Under the pieces are notes generated by a model that did no database searches, was not told the origin of the DNA, and saw nothing but the letters and a program-made list of their open reading frames with translations. From Polycladidibacter stylochi (GTDB lineage Bacteria > Pseudomonadota > Alphaproteobacteria > Rhizobiales > Stappiaceae), in the NCBI RefSeq assembly GCF_001562055.1, contig NZ_LLWE01000024.1, forward strand, positions 434,001 through 498,000: a stretch of 64,000 nucleotides of DNA, written 5' to 3'. The position numbers were made by a program, and so were the translations under genes. Shown here piece after piece: positions 44,705 to 53,756 of this stretch. Each line of letters starts with the position of its first letter. Position 1 is the stretch's first letter.

Positions 44705-45352
44705 CTAAATATTCAACTCGTGCTCGGCAAGCATGCGGCCCAGCATATACGCCACACTGCGCTCGCCGCTTTTTTCATCTTCTTCCATGTTCACCAGCAG
44801 CATTTCGTTTTGGCCATCGCTTAATGTGCGGCCAAACAGCATGGCGGTTTGGAAAATACGTCGGCTCTTTTTACCCGAGGCGTCTTCAAAGACCTGCTCC
44901 CAGTATTGCATCGGCTCTTCATGACGGCTGGAGTTGCCAAACCAGGCCCGCTCATAAACAACCGCACCATTGGGCCCATCTAATGTGAAGGATGGCAGGC
45001 AAATGCTGTCGCGCACTTCTTGCCAGTGTTCTTCGGAGGAGGGGTATTGAACGTCATAGTAGGTCCACAACATGATCTCGTCGACGCGTTCGTCGTTGAA
45101 GCCGTCCCCCCCCTGTAACTGGAGTAAGAGGCGGTCATCATCGGGATAAAAGCGATGCAGGTGCGACTGTTCCCCCAAATCGCAGTGGCCTTGTGCTACA
45201 ATCTTGAAGGCTGTTGTTGGAACATCCATAAGGCTGTCGTCTGGCAATATTTTAACGGCGACACTGTCGATGGCTACCGCTCTGTCAATTGTTATACCAT
45301 GCAATTGGGGTAAGGCAGATTGCTTGTTGGATTTTCGAAAAAAGTTAAACAT
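44705..45352 (-). CDS. DUF2491 family protein (YjfK-like)
   Basis: A 215-residue cytoplasmic protein matching the DUF2491/YjfK family: the start FFRKSNKQSALPQLHGITID, the central HRFYPDDDRLLLQLQGG, and the end YMLGRMLAEHELNI. It is the first gene of an operon with DUF350 and DUF1190 genes, divergent from a glutathionylspermidine-synthase-like gene. The same set occurs in E. coli as yjfKLM and yjfC. Function unknown. Confidence 0.85.
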   Translation of the reverse strand: MFNFFRKSNKQSALPQLHGITIDRAVAIDSVAVKILPDDSLMDVPTTAFKIVAQGHCDLGEQSHLHRFYPDDDRLLLQLQGGDGFNDERVDEIMLWTYYDVQYPSSEEHWQEVRDSICLPSFTLDGPNGAVVYERAWFGNSSRHEEPMQYWEQVFEDASGKKSRRIFQTAMLFGRTLSDGQNEMLLVNMEEDEKSGERSVAYMLGRMLAEHELNI

Positions 45353-45868
45353 TGTACGCTTCTGTGCTTTGAGGATGAAAACTTAAGGTGCCGTAATTGA
45401 AGGCATAACCGGCCAAGCCATAGAATTTAGCGTTAGTGACGAAGAGCAAGCATTAGGTTGAAGTACAATGAACGCTCTATGCTGCCAGCTCTTAAAGCAA
45501 CTAGAATGAGGTGGCCCTTCAAATAGTCAACCGTATTTATTAAGTGAATTATTAAAGTAATTACTATTATACCATAGTATATTTATAATTTTATATTTAT
45601 GAGGCGAATAATTGATTTTCATATGATTATTCCTCAAATAAACGATAATTATAGATGCTTATTTATTATTTGACATATAAAGGCTATTACAAGTATTAGC
45701 AATTAAATAACACGTAAAACTTGTGCCTATTAGTTGTAATTATTAATTTTGAGCAGTTCCGCTCCCAATTGGAACAGCTTGGAGAGTAACGCAGACGGCT
45801 GGATCATCCAGATCCCCTCCCAATATGCTCTGGTTACTTGCTGCAAGCAAAATAGGGTCTATCATTGT
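45353..45868. other. AT-rich divergent promoter region
   Basis: About 515 bases, among the most AT-rich of the window, between the divergent yjfK-like and yjfC-like genes. It carries short inverted repeats such as TATACCATAGTATA (45579-45592). Frames that extend the yjfC-like gene upstream to 45749 are not supported by family starts. Promoters for both transcripts should lie here. Confidence 0.5.
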
Positions 45869-47029
45869 ATGAAACGTATTTTTTTACCAGAACGGCCTAA
45901 CTGGAAGCATCAGGCGGCCGCATTGGGCTTTAATTTTCATAGTATGTATGGACAACCCTATTGGGACGAAACTCGAGCCTATGAGTTCACGCTTTCACAA
46001 ATAGAAAATGATCTGGAAAGCGTCACCGAAGATCTGAACACATGCTGTCTTGAGCTGGTTGACCGTGTATTGCGTGACGAACAGCTTCTTCAAAAACTCG
46101 AAATACCAGAAGCGTACTGGGATTGGATTAACCGTTCCTGGCAGGCAGGCGAGCCAGCACTCTATGGCCGCTTTGATTTACTCTATGATGGTCATGGCCC
46201 TGCTAAGATGTTGGAGTTTAATGCGGATACGCCAACATCCTTATATGAAACCGGCTTTTTTCAATGGAACTGGATAGAAGAGCTGATTGGCAATCAACAA
46301 CTGCCTAGTGATGCCGACCAGTTCAACTCGCTTCAAGATAAACTAATTGCCCGTTTGGCTGATATCGTTGATCCGCAAGAGCATTTGCACTTAACATGTG
46401 TGAGTGATGCGAAGGAAGACAGGGCGACAGTAAGCTATTTGCAAGATTGTGCCAAGCAGGCAGGCCTGCAAAGCCACTTTGTTTACCTTGAAGATATCGG
46501 GGTTGATGAGCAACACCGTTTTGCCGACCAACATAGTTATGTGATCGACAATCTTTTTAAACTGTACCCTTACGAGATGATGTTTCGCGAAGCCTACGGG
46601 CCGATTTTGCCCAAAAGCAATATCCGGCTGATTGAGCCGCCATGGAAAGCCATTCTTTCCAATAAGGGTATTTTGCCGTTGCTTTGGCAGATGTTTCCAA
46701 ACCACCCCAATTTACTGCCCGCTTATTTTGAAGAGGACGCACAGAAAAGCGCACTGAGCTCAAAGTATGTCAAAAAGCCGTTGTTCAGCCGCGAAGGGGC
46801 GAACGTGACCCTGTGTGATCCAAACGGTGTGCAGGAGCAGGCCTCAGGACCTTATGGGCGCGAGGGCTTTATTTATCAAAGCTATCACGCACCGCCGAAA
46901 TTTGGCGATGACTACTGCGTTATCGGTTCTTGGGTAATTGGCGATGAAGCGGCAGGAATTGGTATTCGAGAAGACCACTCGCGGATAACCAAGGACCTAT
47001 CGCGCTTTGTACCCCATTATATAAAATAG
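45869..47029 (+). CDS. Glutathionylspermidine synthase-like ATP-grasp protein (YjfC/YgiC)
   Basis: A 386-residue protein of the YgiC/YjfC group, which shares the C-terminal synthetase (ATP-grasp) domain of glutathionylspermidine synthase but lacks its amidase. Family segments: MKRIFLPERPNWKHQAAALG, GRFDLLYDGHGPAKMLEFNA, DTPTSLYETGFFQWNW, NIRLIEPPWKAILSNKGILP, LFSREGANVT and the CVIGSWVIGDEAAGIGIRE end. The start at 45869 fits homologues. The amide bond it forms is not known. It is divergent from yjfKLM-like genes. Confidence 0.88.
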   Translation: MKRIFLPERPNWKHQAAALGFNFHSMYGQPYWDETRAYEFTLSQIENDLESVTEDLNTCCLELVDRVLRDEQLLQKLEIPEAYWDWINRSWQAGEPALYGRFDLLYDGHGPAKMLEFNADTPTSLYETGFFQWNWIEELIGNQQLPSDADQFNSLQDKLIARLADIVDPQEHLHLTCVSDAKEDRATVSYLQDCAKQAGLQSHFVYLEDIGVDEQHRFADQHSYVIDNLFKLYPYEMMFREAYGPILPKSNIRLIEPPWKAILSNKGILPLLWQMFPNHPNLLPAYFEEDAQKSALSSKYVKKPLFSREGANVTLCDPNGVQEQASGPYGREGFIYQSYHAPPKFGDDYCVIGSWVIGDEAAGIGIREDHSRITKDLSRFVPHYIK

Positions 47030-47435
47030 CCGTTTAATTCCCGCACTTCCAAGCAGACAATGGCTTTATTGCAACGCGGTCCAACACCTTCCTGAATTTG
47101 GGGCAGTAAAGGAATTTTGTTAGCTTCGTGGATCCAGATTAATACTGTACGATAGGAAAAGAATTGCCATTCATATGTGAGATATTGAAATATAAAATGA
47201 TCTGAATGTCTTGCCACTGTTCTTAGTTAGTTTGTAATATCTGAGTTTCACTCGCTCTCAATTAAAGTCATATCAATAATCACGGTTATGGATAGTTTGG
47301 ATGCTTTAGTAATGGGTCACGTTGTTCAAGAAGAAGTGGCCCATTACACTTTAATAATTGCTCATGGTGTAGGTATTTTTAATACCTCATATTAGCTGCC
47401 CAACCTGTACATTTAATTGAATGCTCCGGCATGAT
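47030..47435. other. Intergenic region with one stem-loop
   Basis: About 405 bases between convergent genes. The one clear structure is TAATGGGTCAC (47310-47320) and GTGGCCCATTA (47336-47346), an 11-bp stem with one G-U pair and a 15-base loop. It may end transcripts from either side. No coding sequence with family features is seen. Confidence 0.5.
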
Positions 47436-48557
47436 TTACCAGAAGAAGTTGCTCTCGCCATTCAAGCGGCGGATCGCCTCGAAATAATAGTAGTCGCCAT
47501 AGGGCAGCATTGCCCGCTTATCACCGCGTGTTACAAAGTACGCCCCATGGTCTAACAGGCCTTCCGCTTCTGCATTGCCAGTTAAGTCACAATGCTGTTG
47601 CAAGCCATTGAGCATCGCGGCAGCTTTTTCCCGATAATGTTCATAGCCTTCAATTTGTGAAAGCGCCGCCACACCGGCACAGGTAATCGCAGTGGCCGAA
47701 GAATCCCAAATCACCTCACTGCCTTCAGGCAATGTGTAATCCCATGGACAAATGCCTTCTTCCGTCAAATTGGCCAATGCAAAGCCGGTGACTTTTTCGC
47801 AAGCATCAAGGAAGGCTTTATCCTTGGTATAGGCATAAATCTGTGTCAAGCCATGCACCGCCCATGATTGCCCGCGAGACCAGCAGGAACTGTCCGCATA
47901 CCCTTGTAGGGTTTGGCCATACATCGGCTCTTGAGTGGACGGGTCAAACTTGAAAGTATGGAACGTCGTGCCATCTTCGCGGATCAAGTGCTTCACAGCA
48001 GTTTTTGCGTGTGCATACGCCACATCGTAAAAACTTTGAATGCCGGTTTCCTGATGCGCCCAGAATAATAGCGCAAGGTTTTCGAAGCTATCAATCAACA
48101 TCCGGCCTGCAGCCAACTCGTTGCGGTTTTCAGTGTTGATTTTTGTCAGTGGCCACGCCTGAATAAATTCGCCCATTTGCTGGTACTGCGCCCGTAAAGC
48201 CTCCGCCGCCCGCAAAGCCAGCTCACGCGCTTCACGGTTACCAGTCAGCTTGTAATCGGCCACTTGTGTAAGCGAGAACAAAAAACCGAGATCATGGTTC
48301 AGCAATTCCGGTACATGCAAGAGGTGCTGGAAAAACGGATTACGCTGCCGCGCCTGGTTCTTAAACCGCTCGTCACCGGTAATTTGGTAGGCAAGCCACA
48401 ACTCACCCACATAAAAACCGGCAACCCAGTAACCCGGCTCGCACATTTGCCATTTAAAGTCGGCACCGCCAATTTTTGGATTACCCGTGCCAATCGCATC
48501 GAAATTGCGGCTAATGTGGTTCACAACATTTTGCTGCAAAACTCGGATTTTTGTCAT
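47436..48557 (-). CDS. Glycoside hydrolase family 88 unsaturated glucuronyl/galacturonyl hydrolase
   Basis: A 373-residue GH88 enzyme that removes 4,5-unsaturated uronic acids left on oligosaccharides by polysaccharide lyases. Family signatures are GADFKWQMCEPGYWVAGFYV, LNHDLGFLFSL (catalytic-site Asp), LIDSFENLALLFWA (second Asp), and SCWSRGQSWAVHGL. No signal peptide, so it works in the cytoplasm on imported disaccharides. It lies downstream of the TRAP-2 genes on the same strand, implying that TRAP-2 imports unsaturated uronic disaccharides or similar ligands (inference). The start at 48557 fits homologues. Confidence 0.92.
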   Translation of the reverse strand: MTKIRVLQQNVVNHISRNFDAIGTGNPKIGGADFKWQMCEPGYWVAGFYVGELWLAYQITGDERFKNQARQRNPFFQHLLHVPELLNHDLGFLFSLTQVADYKLTGNREARELALRAAEALRAQYQQMGEFIQAWPLTKINTENRNELAAGRMLIDSFENLALLFWAHQETGIQSFYDVAYAHAKTAVKHLIREDGTTFHTFKFDPSTQEPMYGQTLQGYADSSCWSRGQSWAVHGLTQIYAYTKDKAFLDACEKVTGFALANLTEEGICPWDYTLPEGSEVIWDSSATAITCAGVAALSQIEGYEHYREKAAAMLNGLQQHCDLTGNAEAEGLLDHGAYFVTRGDKRAMLPYGDYYYFEAIRRLNGESNFFW

Positions 48558-48588
48558 GATATTCACCAAATGAAGGAAGGGGAGAGAA

Positions 48589-48612
48589 GCAGGAGAACCT
48601 GGGCTCTCCTGC
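48589..48612 (-). terminator. Hairpin between dctM-2 and GH88
   Basis: GCAGGAGA and TCTCCTGC (8 bp, extended by partial pairing in the loop) lie between the large-permease stop and the GH88 start. No T-run follows on the minus strand, so it is more likely an mRNA-processing or attenuation hairpin. Confidence 0.55.
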
Positions 48613-48631
48613 GAGACTTCGGGGGCTACAA

Positions 48632-49921
48632 TTACAACAGGCTTGGCAAATAGGTGCTCACAGCCGGTACAAAGGTGACGATCATCAAGGTCACGAACAG
48701 CACGAGGAAGTATGGGATGAGTTCTTTAATAACCTTTTCAACCGGTACACCAGCCACTGCAGATCCGGCAAACAACAGCGTTCCAACCGGCGGTGTAATA
48801 ATACCTATAGAAAGGTTGAACACGATCATTACGCCGAACTGGATTGGATCCATGCCCACTTCAAGCGCTATCGGCATAAAGATTGGTGTAAAAATTAGAA
48901 GTGCAGGTGCAGCGTCCATAAATGTCCCGATAATCAACAGCAGCAGATTTACCACCAACAAGATCAAGATCGGGTTCGGGATCGATAATACCATATCTTT
49001 CACGAGTGCCGGAATACCGGTCAGCGCAAATGCCCAGGACATAATACCGGATGCCGCGATCATAAACAGCACCGGCACCGAACCGCGAACCGTTGCAATC
49101 ACCACATCCCAGTATTCTTTAGGGCTCATTTCACGATAGCAAATAGCCAATAATATCGAATAGACACAAGCAACAGCCGAAGCTTCAGTTGCAGTGAATG
49201 CACCGGAAACAATACCCCCCATTACAATCACAACCAGTGATAAAACGGGTATAGCGCGAATAGTGATCAAGAAAGCTTGGCGTATGCCGGGGAACTGTGT
49301 AACCGGATACCCCTTTCGTTTGGCAACGATAACCGCCACAATGATACAACCCAGGCCCATCAAAATCCCAGGGATGTAACCAGCCATAAAGAGTGAGGCA
49401 ATGGAGGTACCGCTTACCAAAGACAAGATGATAAACAGCCCACTCGGAGGTATCAGCATTCCTGTTGGAGCCGAGGCAATATTCGTGGCTGCCGCAAAGG
49501 CAGGATCATAGCCTTCATCCCTTTGGGCGCGGGTCAATGTCGTACCCATAGCTGTTGCTGAGGCAATTGCCGAACCGCTGATTGCACCAAAGATCATATT
49601 ACCGATGATGTTGGTAATTGCCAGTGCCCCGGGTATAGAGCCGGCAATCAACTTTGAGAAATCAATCAATCGCTGAGCTGTACCGGAGCGGTTCATCATA
49701 TTACCAGCAAATATGAAAAATGGCAGGGCAATCAATGCGAAACTATCGAGGCCAGAAAAAATCTTCTGACTTGCAATATAAAGCGAGCTTTCCAGAGGAA
49801 TAAAAGCAGCAATAGAGAGCAACGCCGATGCCACCATAACGACACCGATGGGAATGCCTGTTATGAGTAGTGCAGCAAAAACGCCAATCAGGATCATAAT
49901 GGCTTGTTGTGTGATATCCAT
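48632..49921 (-). CDS. TRAP transporter large permease (DctM), cassette 2
   Basis: A 429-residue DctM permease with about 12 helices. Segments FALIALPFFIFAGNMMNRSG, AISGSAIASATAMG, GMLIPPSGLFII, and NLSIGIITPPVGTLLFAGS are typical of the DctM clade that includes uronate and sialic acid TRAP systems. It is not a recent copy of the cassette 1 permease: the sequences are quite different. dctQ-2 ends 13 bases upstream. Confidence 0.93.
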   Translation of the reverse strand: MDITQQAIMILIGVFAALLITGIPIGVVMVASALLSIAAFIPLESSLYIASQKIFSGLDSFALIALPFFIFAGNMMNRSGTAQRLIDFSKLIAGSIPGALAITNIIGNMIFGAISGSAIASATAMGTTLTRAQRDEGYDPAFAAATNIASAPTGMLIPPSGLFIILSLVSGTSIASLFMAGYIPGILMGLGCIIVAVIVAKRKGYPVTQFPGIRQAFLITIRAIPVLSLVVIVMGGIVSGAFTATEASAVACVYSILLAICYREMSPKEYWDVVIATVRGSVPVLFMIAASGIMSWAFALTGIPALVKDMVLSIPNPILILLVVNLLLLIIGTFMDAAPALLIFTPIFMPIALEVGMDPIQFGVMIVFNLSIGIITPPVGTLLFAGSAVAGVPVEKVIKELIPYFLVLFVTLMIVTFVPAVSTYLPSLL

Positions 49922-49934
49922 GACAATGCCCCGC

Positions 49935-50390
49935 TTATTCTTTTATGATTTCAATAAGTTTGACAATAATTGCCACAACGCTCAACACACCGGAGATCAT
50001 GAAGACGCTGTAAACAGTGCCAATTGAGATTCCGAGAACCGGAGACACCTGCGATAAGTTGGAGATAAAAACTTGATAGCCGCCGTATAAGAAAACGCTC
50101 AGCGTGAAAACCAACATGACGCTTTGTGTAAACAGTTTGGAAAGTTTGGCGCTCATGCCTCGTAAACTGCCGGTCAACAATGTCATACCAAAGTGCAAAT
50201 CATTGTATGTGGCATATGCCGAACCAAGAATGACCAGCCAAATCGTAGAGAACCGCAGGGCTTCTTCTGTAAAGGTGCTCGGATCATTCAGGATAAAGCG
50301 GGAGACGACTTGCCAAGTTGTTAGGCACAACATGAGCACAAATATGGAGCCAAGCAGGATCTCCATACATAAGTTGAAGTGTTTCTTCAT
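49935..50390 (-). CDS. TRAP transporter small permease (DctQ), cassette 2
   Basis: A 151-residue DctQ subunit with four helices: ILLGSIFVLMLCLTTWQVVS, EEALRFSTIWLVILGSAYAT (with the conserved EE-L-R segment), the DLHFGM turn, and two C-terminal helices. Pairs with the DctM just downstream. Shorter than cassette 1 DctQ, which has N- and C-terminal extensions. Confidence 0.92.
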   Translation of the reverse strand: MKKHFNLCMEILLGSIFVLMLCLTTWQVVSRFILNDPSTFTEEALRFSTIWLVILGSAYATYNDLHFGMTLLTGSLRGMSAKLSKLFTQSVMLVFTLSVFLYGGYQVFISNLSQVSPVLGISIGTVYSVFMISGVLSVVAIIVKLIEIIKE

Positions 50391-50480
50391 GGGGCCATCC
50401 TACAGAGCTTGTCGTAGGCCAGACCTCACCGACAAGATTGTAATTTGTATTTGTTTTAGCGTTTAACACGCATTGGAGCA

Positions 50481-50503
50481 GCGCCCGACAGGGTGTCGGG
50501 CGC
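50481..50503 (-). terminator. Intercistronic hairpin between dctP and dctQ, cassette 2
   Basis: GCGCCCGACA and TGTCGGGCGC (10 bp) with the loop GGG (CCC on the other strand), between the binding-protein stop and the small-permease start. Same position as the hairpin in cassette 1 although the sequences differ. Confidence 0.75.
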
Positions 50504-50512
50504 AACCTTTAC

Positions 50513-51487
50513 TTACTTTTTTGCTGCCGCAATTGCATCCAGAACTTTTTGTGCTTCTGGCTGTTCAGCAACAAGTTCGTCATAGATTGGTTTCACTTTA
50601 GCTTGGAAAGCAGCTTTGTCAGCTTCGTTGAATTTGATGCCTTGGCGCTCTGTTGCTTCCTTGACAGATTTGTCAACAACGTTCATTGCCAAACCGATTT
50701 CATACTCGGTTGCTTCTTTACCAGCTTGCTTAACGGCTTTCAGCTGCTCGGCGGTGAGCTTGGCTTTTGTCGCATTACCCATAATGATGAATTCAGGGTA
50801 ATTGAAGTGCTCATCCCAAGAGTAATACTTGACGACTTCACCATGACGGTGTTCGATCAGCGCTTGAACAGCATTTTCTGCACCATCAACAACACCTTGG
50901 CTCAGAGCAGTGTAAACGTCGCCCATTGGTAGCGGAGTTGGAGACGCGCCCAACAGTTCCATGGTTTTGATCGCCATCTGACTGTTCATCACACGGATTT
51001 TCATACCTTTAAGGTCATCCGGCTTATAGATTGGCTTATCTTTGGTGTAGAAGCTACGTGGACCGATAACAAAGTAATTGACAGCAATAATGCCGTCTTT
51101 TGCCATACCATCAAAAATCAGTTTGCCGGCTTCACCGTTCATAGAGTCAATCAGGTGCTGCGTGCTTGCAAAAACGTAAGGGAGCGTTACAGGCTTCACA
51201 GAATTAGTAAAGCTATCCAGCGTTGAAGAGGCGACACGTGCCATATCCAGCACACCTTGCTTCACCTGCTCAACGTTTTCGCGCTCATTTCCTAGAATAC
51301 CGTTGGAGAATACTTGAACAGTTACTTCACCGTTCGTTAACTCATTCACACGCTTGGCGAAGAACTTAACACCTTCCGCGTTCGGCACACCTTCAGGCAT
51401 TGTATCAGCCAAACGCAAAGTTGTTGCGTAGGCACCAGTTGCCATAGTCATACCAATCAGTGCAGCAGCGATTTTAGTGAATTTCAT
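50513..51487 (-). CDS. TRAP transporter substrate-binding protein (DctP family), cassette 2
   Basis: A 324-residue periplasmic protein with a signal peptide (IAAALIGMTMATGAYA). Family features: TLRLADTMPEGVPNAEGVKF, FSNGILGNERENVEQVKQGV, DLKGMKIRVMNSQMAIKTME with the carboxylate-binding Arg in KIRVM, and LSQGVVDGAENAVQAL. It is in the DctP branch that binds sialic acids, uronates and other sugar acids. First gene of TRAP-2. The ligand cannot be read out; the nearby GH88 gene suggests a uronate. Confidence 0.93.
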   Translation of the reverse strand: MKFTKIAAALIGMTMATGAYATTLRLADTMPEGVPNAEGVKFFAKRVNELTNGEVTVQVFSNGILGNERENVEQVKQGVLDMARVASSTLDSFTNSVKPVTLPYVFASTQHLIDSMNGEAGKLIFDGMAKDGIIAVNYFVIGPRSFYTKDKPIYKPDDLKGMKIRVMNSQMAIKTMELLGASPTPLPMGDVYTALSQGVVDGAENAVQALIEHRHGEVVKYYSWDEHFNYPEFIIMGNATKAKLTAEQLKAVKQAGKEATEYEIGLAMNVVDKSVKEATERQGIKFNEADKAAFQAKVKPIYDELVAEQPEAQKVLDAIAAAKK

Positions 51488-51734
51488 CTCATAACCTCAT
51501 AGCAATCTTGTTTCGCATCAGTTGATCACGAAAACAATTTGTTATTTCAAACCCCTAACTTAGACCGTGATCTAAAGTTGAGGCTGTTTAGAGCGGAGGT
51601 AGAATTAATGACTATGCTTGGATACCTTTGGGGGGCTTAATTCATAGTCATTTAGTTTTCATGATTTACCTCCCAATGAAATCATGAAAATACTTTAAAC
51701 GCGTTAATTCTATAAAGCGCTATTTAAGACAGGT

Positions 51735-51751
51735 GGGCAGCTGTGCTGCCC
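51735..51751 (-). terminator. Hairpin downstream of nanA-like copy 2
   Basis: GGGCAGC and GCTGCCC (7 bp) with the loop TGT, eleven bases beyond the aldolase stop, in the 274-base gap before dctP-2. No clear T-run on the minus strand. Not present at cassette 1, where the DNA beyond the aldolase stop is unrelated. Confidence 0.55.
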
Positions 51752-51761
51752 AGTCTTCAAT

Positions 51762-52661
51762 TTACTTGGCAATCCAGTCTTTAAAGGCCGGTGCATTTAC
51801 AGCGTCTTCGATTACTTTTCTCGGGTTGTCGCCGCGCAGGCTAAATGGTGCGCGTGAAGGACCACAATCAACGCCAAGGACTTCAAGGGTTAATTTGGTG
51901 CCTGGCATAACACCGGTTTGAATAATCGCACGCACATAGTCTTGCGAAATCATTTGCAATTCGCGCATTTTAGCCAAATCATTGGCCTTTGCCGCTTCGT
52001 GAATGGCCATGTAAAGGTTACCCAGTACATTGTAAGTGGTGCCAATACCGCCATCAACACCAAGCGCATAAGCGCTGGATAGCAACTCGTCAAAACCATA
52101 GAAATACGCGATTTCTGGGCGGGCTTTTTGCAGGCATGACAAGCCAAACAGATCCGAGCTGGTGAATTTCAAACCTGTAACATTCGGCAGGTCCAAGACC
52201 TTGGTCATTTCATCAATCGGTGTTGGGCGGCCGGTACGGAAAGGCGCTTCATACACGATCACAGGCAAATCAGTTGCTGCAGCCAGATCGCGATAATAGG
52301 CAAATATTTCGTCCTGATTGAATGGGAATGAGTGTGGCGGTAAAGCCGAGAGCCCATCATAGTCGAGTTCGGCTGCACTTTCAGCCAATGCAATCGCTTC
52401 TCTCAAAGAGGGCTGTCCTACATGGGCAATAAGTTTCTTGCTCGTTCCCTTAGCGTAATCGCGGCACTGAATTTGCTGTTCTTTGAGTTCATCAAATGTC
52501 ATCAGCGCGCCTTCAGCACTACTACCACCCACGAAAAGCCCGGTAATATTCTGGCGCATAACATATTCAAGTATATTTTCCTGGCGCTTAGAGCAATAAT
52601 CGCCATTATCCTCGAAGCCAGTTAGTAGTGCTACATGTAAACCAGAGAGTACTTTATACAT
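51762..52661 (-). CDS. NanA-like aldolase (N-acetylneuraminate lyase family), copy 2
   Basis: A 299-residue aldolase, nearly identical to copy 1 (differences K17E, N95S, G100D, E224A and an added final Lys). K165 and Y137 and all NanA motifs are kept, so both copies should be active on the same substrate. The start at 52661 follows GGGAGA. It heads the TRAP-2/GH88 set and diverges from GntR-2. The near identity, compared with the more divergent neighbouring regulators, suggests recent duplication or gene conversion. Confidence 0.9.
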   Translation of the reverse strand: MYKVLSGLHVALLTGFEDNGDYCSKRQENILEYVMRQNITGLFVGGSSAEGALMTFDELKEQQIQCRDYAKGTSKKLIAHVGQPSLREAIALAESAAELDYDGLSALPPHSFPFNQDEIFAYYRDLAAATDLPVIVYEAPFRTGRPTPIDEMTKVLDLPNVTGLKFTSSDLFGLSCLQKARPEIAYFYGFDELLSSAYALGVDGGIGTTYNVLGNLYMAIHEAAKANDLAKMRELQMISQDYVRAIIQTGVMPGTKLTLEVLGVDCGPSRAPFSLRGDNPRKVIEDAVNAPAFKDWIAK

Positions 52662-52763
52662 AATATCTCCCAATATTATTCTTATTCTGCAGCACATCCT
52701 AATGCGCCGTTTCTGTATATCTTAATACAGTGATTCGAACCAGATATACAATATGGTGTACCA
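51768..52763. repeat. Duplicated aldolase segment, copy 2
   Basis: Partner of 39817-40812, in direct orientation, collinear without net indel. Similarity begins in the last sense codons of the aldolase and drops after the operator, where the intergenic DNA diverges. Confidence 0.85.
52754..52763. promoter_or_regulatory. Candidate GntR (FCD) operator, cassette 2
   Basis: TGGTGTACCA, preceded by GATATACAATA, 93 bases upstream of the aldolase start. It is the reverse complement of the cassette 1 site (TGGTACACCA), so the two promoters keep the same near-palindromic core in opposite orientation. Confidence 0.5.
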
Positions 52764-53006
52764 CATACATAATTATTGTTGACGCTAAAGTCAAGAATGT
52801 TTTCAAAATTAGAAATTTAGTTCAATATGGTTGATTTTTATAGACCAAACAGGCAATTTGGTTATGGTATATGTGAAATATGTCATCTCATAGGCAGGGT
52901 ATGTCGTTATTTTTCCTCATTCTGAGGAGAAACTAAAGCCAATAATTTGCTCTCAACGGCGTGCGCAAACTAGAAAATAATTATGGATATATCCAGAGGA
53001 GGCGTA

Positions 53007-53720
53007 ATGAGCTTTATGGGAAATAAAGTCGATGCGAGTGAAATATCCTTAACTATAATCGCTGAAATTCAACACGGCGTACTACCTGAGAAATCTTTGT
53101 TTCCAACTGAACGAGATTTGTCTGAGAGGTTTTCTGTCTCAAGAACGGTAATTCGTGAAGCTTTGCTTAGGGTTCAGCTTGAAGGATACTCAAAAAGCGA
53201 GCCTGGTAAACGCGCACGAGTTTGCAAACCCAGTATTGCCGATTTTATCATGTCTACTGCATCAAAAATGCGCAATTCTCTCGGCGATAACGACACTGTT
53301 CCTCAAATGGAGCAAATAAGACTGTATCTTGAAAGCGGCGCTATAAAAGAAGTCGCAGTAAAAGCTACCAATATGCAAATTGCCAATATCAAGGCGCGAC
53401 TCGATGAGAATTACAAAGCTATTGGCAGCACTGATTTTGCCATTACCGATCGCAATTTCCATAAAGCAATAATGGATGTAGTTGGCAATAATATCATTAT
53501 AGCCCTTTATGGCGAATATATCGACGATATGTTGTCAAACCGTCCCACATGGCAGGAACAAAAAGAACACGACCGTCTTGTCTATAAGGAACACCACTCC
53601 ATTTACGAGGCAATTTTGAATGAAGATGCGCAATTGGCTTCAGATTTGATAAGTGCTCATCTTGAGCGCTCTTATCGCTCGCGTTTATTAACGCCCTTAC
53701 CTTCCGCATTTGACTCCTAG
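53007..53720 (+). CDS. FCD-domain GntR-family regulator, cassette 2
   Basis: A 237-residue paralogue of the cassette 1 regulator. Winged helix (FPTERDLSERFSVSRTVIRE) is near residues 30-60 and an FCD domain follows (PQMEQIRLYLESGAIKEVAV, ITDRNFHKAIMDVVGNN, SAHLERSYRSRLL). The start at 53007 is supported by AGAGGAGG seven bases upstream; a start at 52983 would add eight residues. The recognition helices of the two regulators are nearly the same, so cross-regulation of both aldolase promoters is likely (inference). It converges on the RpiR-type gene. Confidence 0.9.
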   Translation: MSFMGNKVDASEISLTIIAEIQHGVLPEKSLFPTERDLSERFSVSRTVIREALLRVQLEGYSKSEPGKRARVCKPSIADFIMSTASKMRNSLGDNDTVPQMEQIRLYLESGAIKEVAVKATNMQIANIKARLDENYKAIGSTDFAITDRNFHKAIMDVVGNNIIIALYGEYIDDMLSNRPTWQEQKEHDRLVYKEHHSIYEAILNEDAQLASDLISAHLERSYRSRLLTPLPSAFDS

Positions 53721-53756
53721 CATTTGCTTTATCGGGAACCGGCAATACACGAGTAG

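Noticed and set aside
47017-47217. 66-codon minus-strand frame after the yjfC-like gene
   Set aside because: Overlaps the end of the supported gene, lacks a ribosome site and has no recognisable features.
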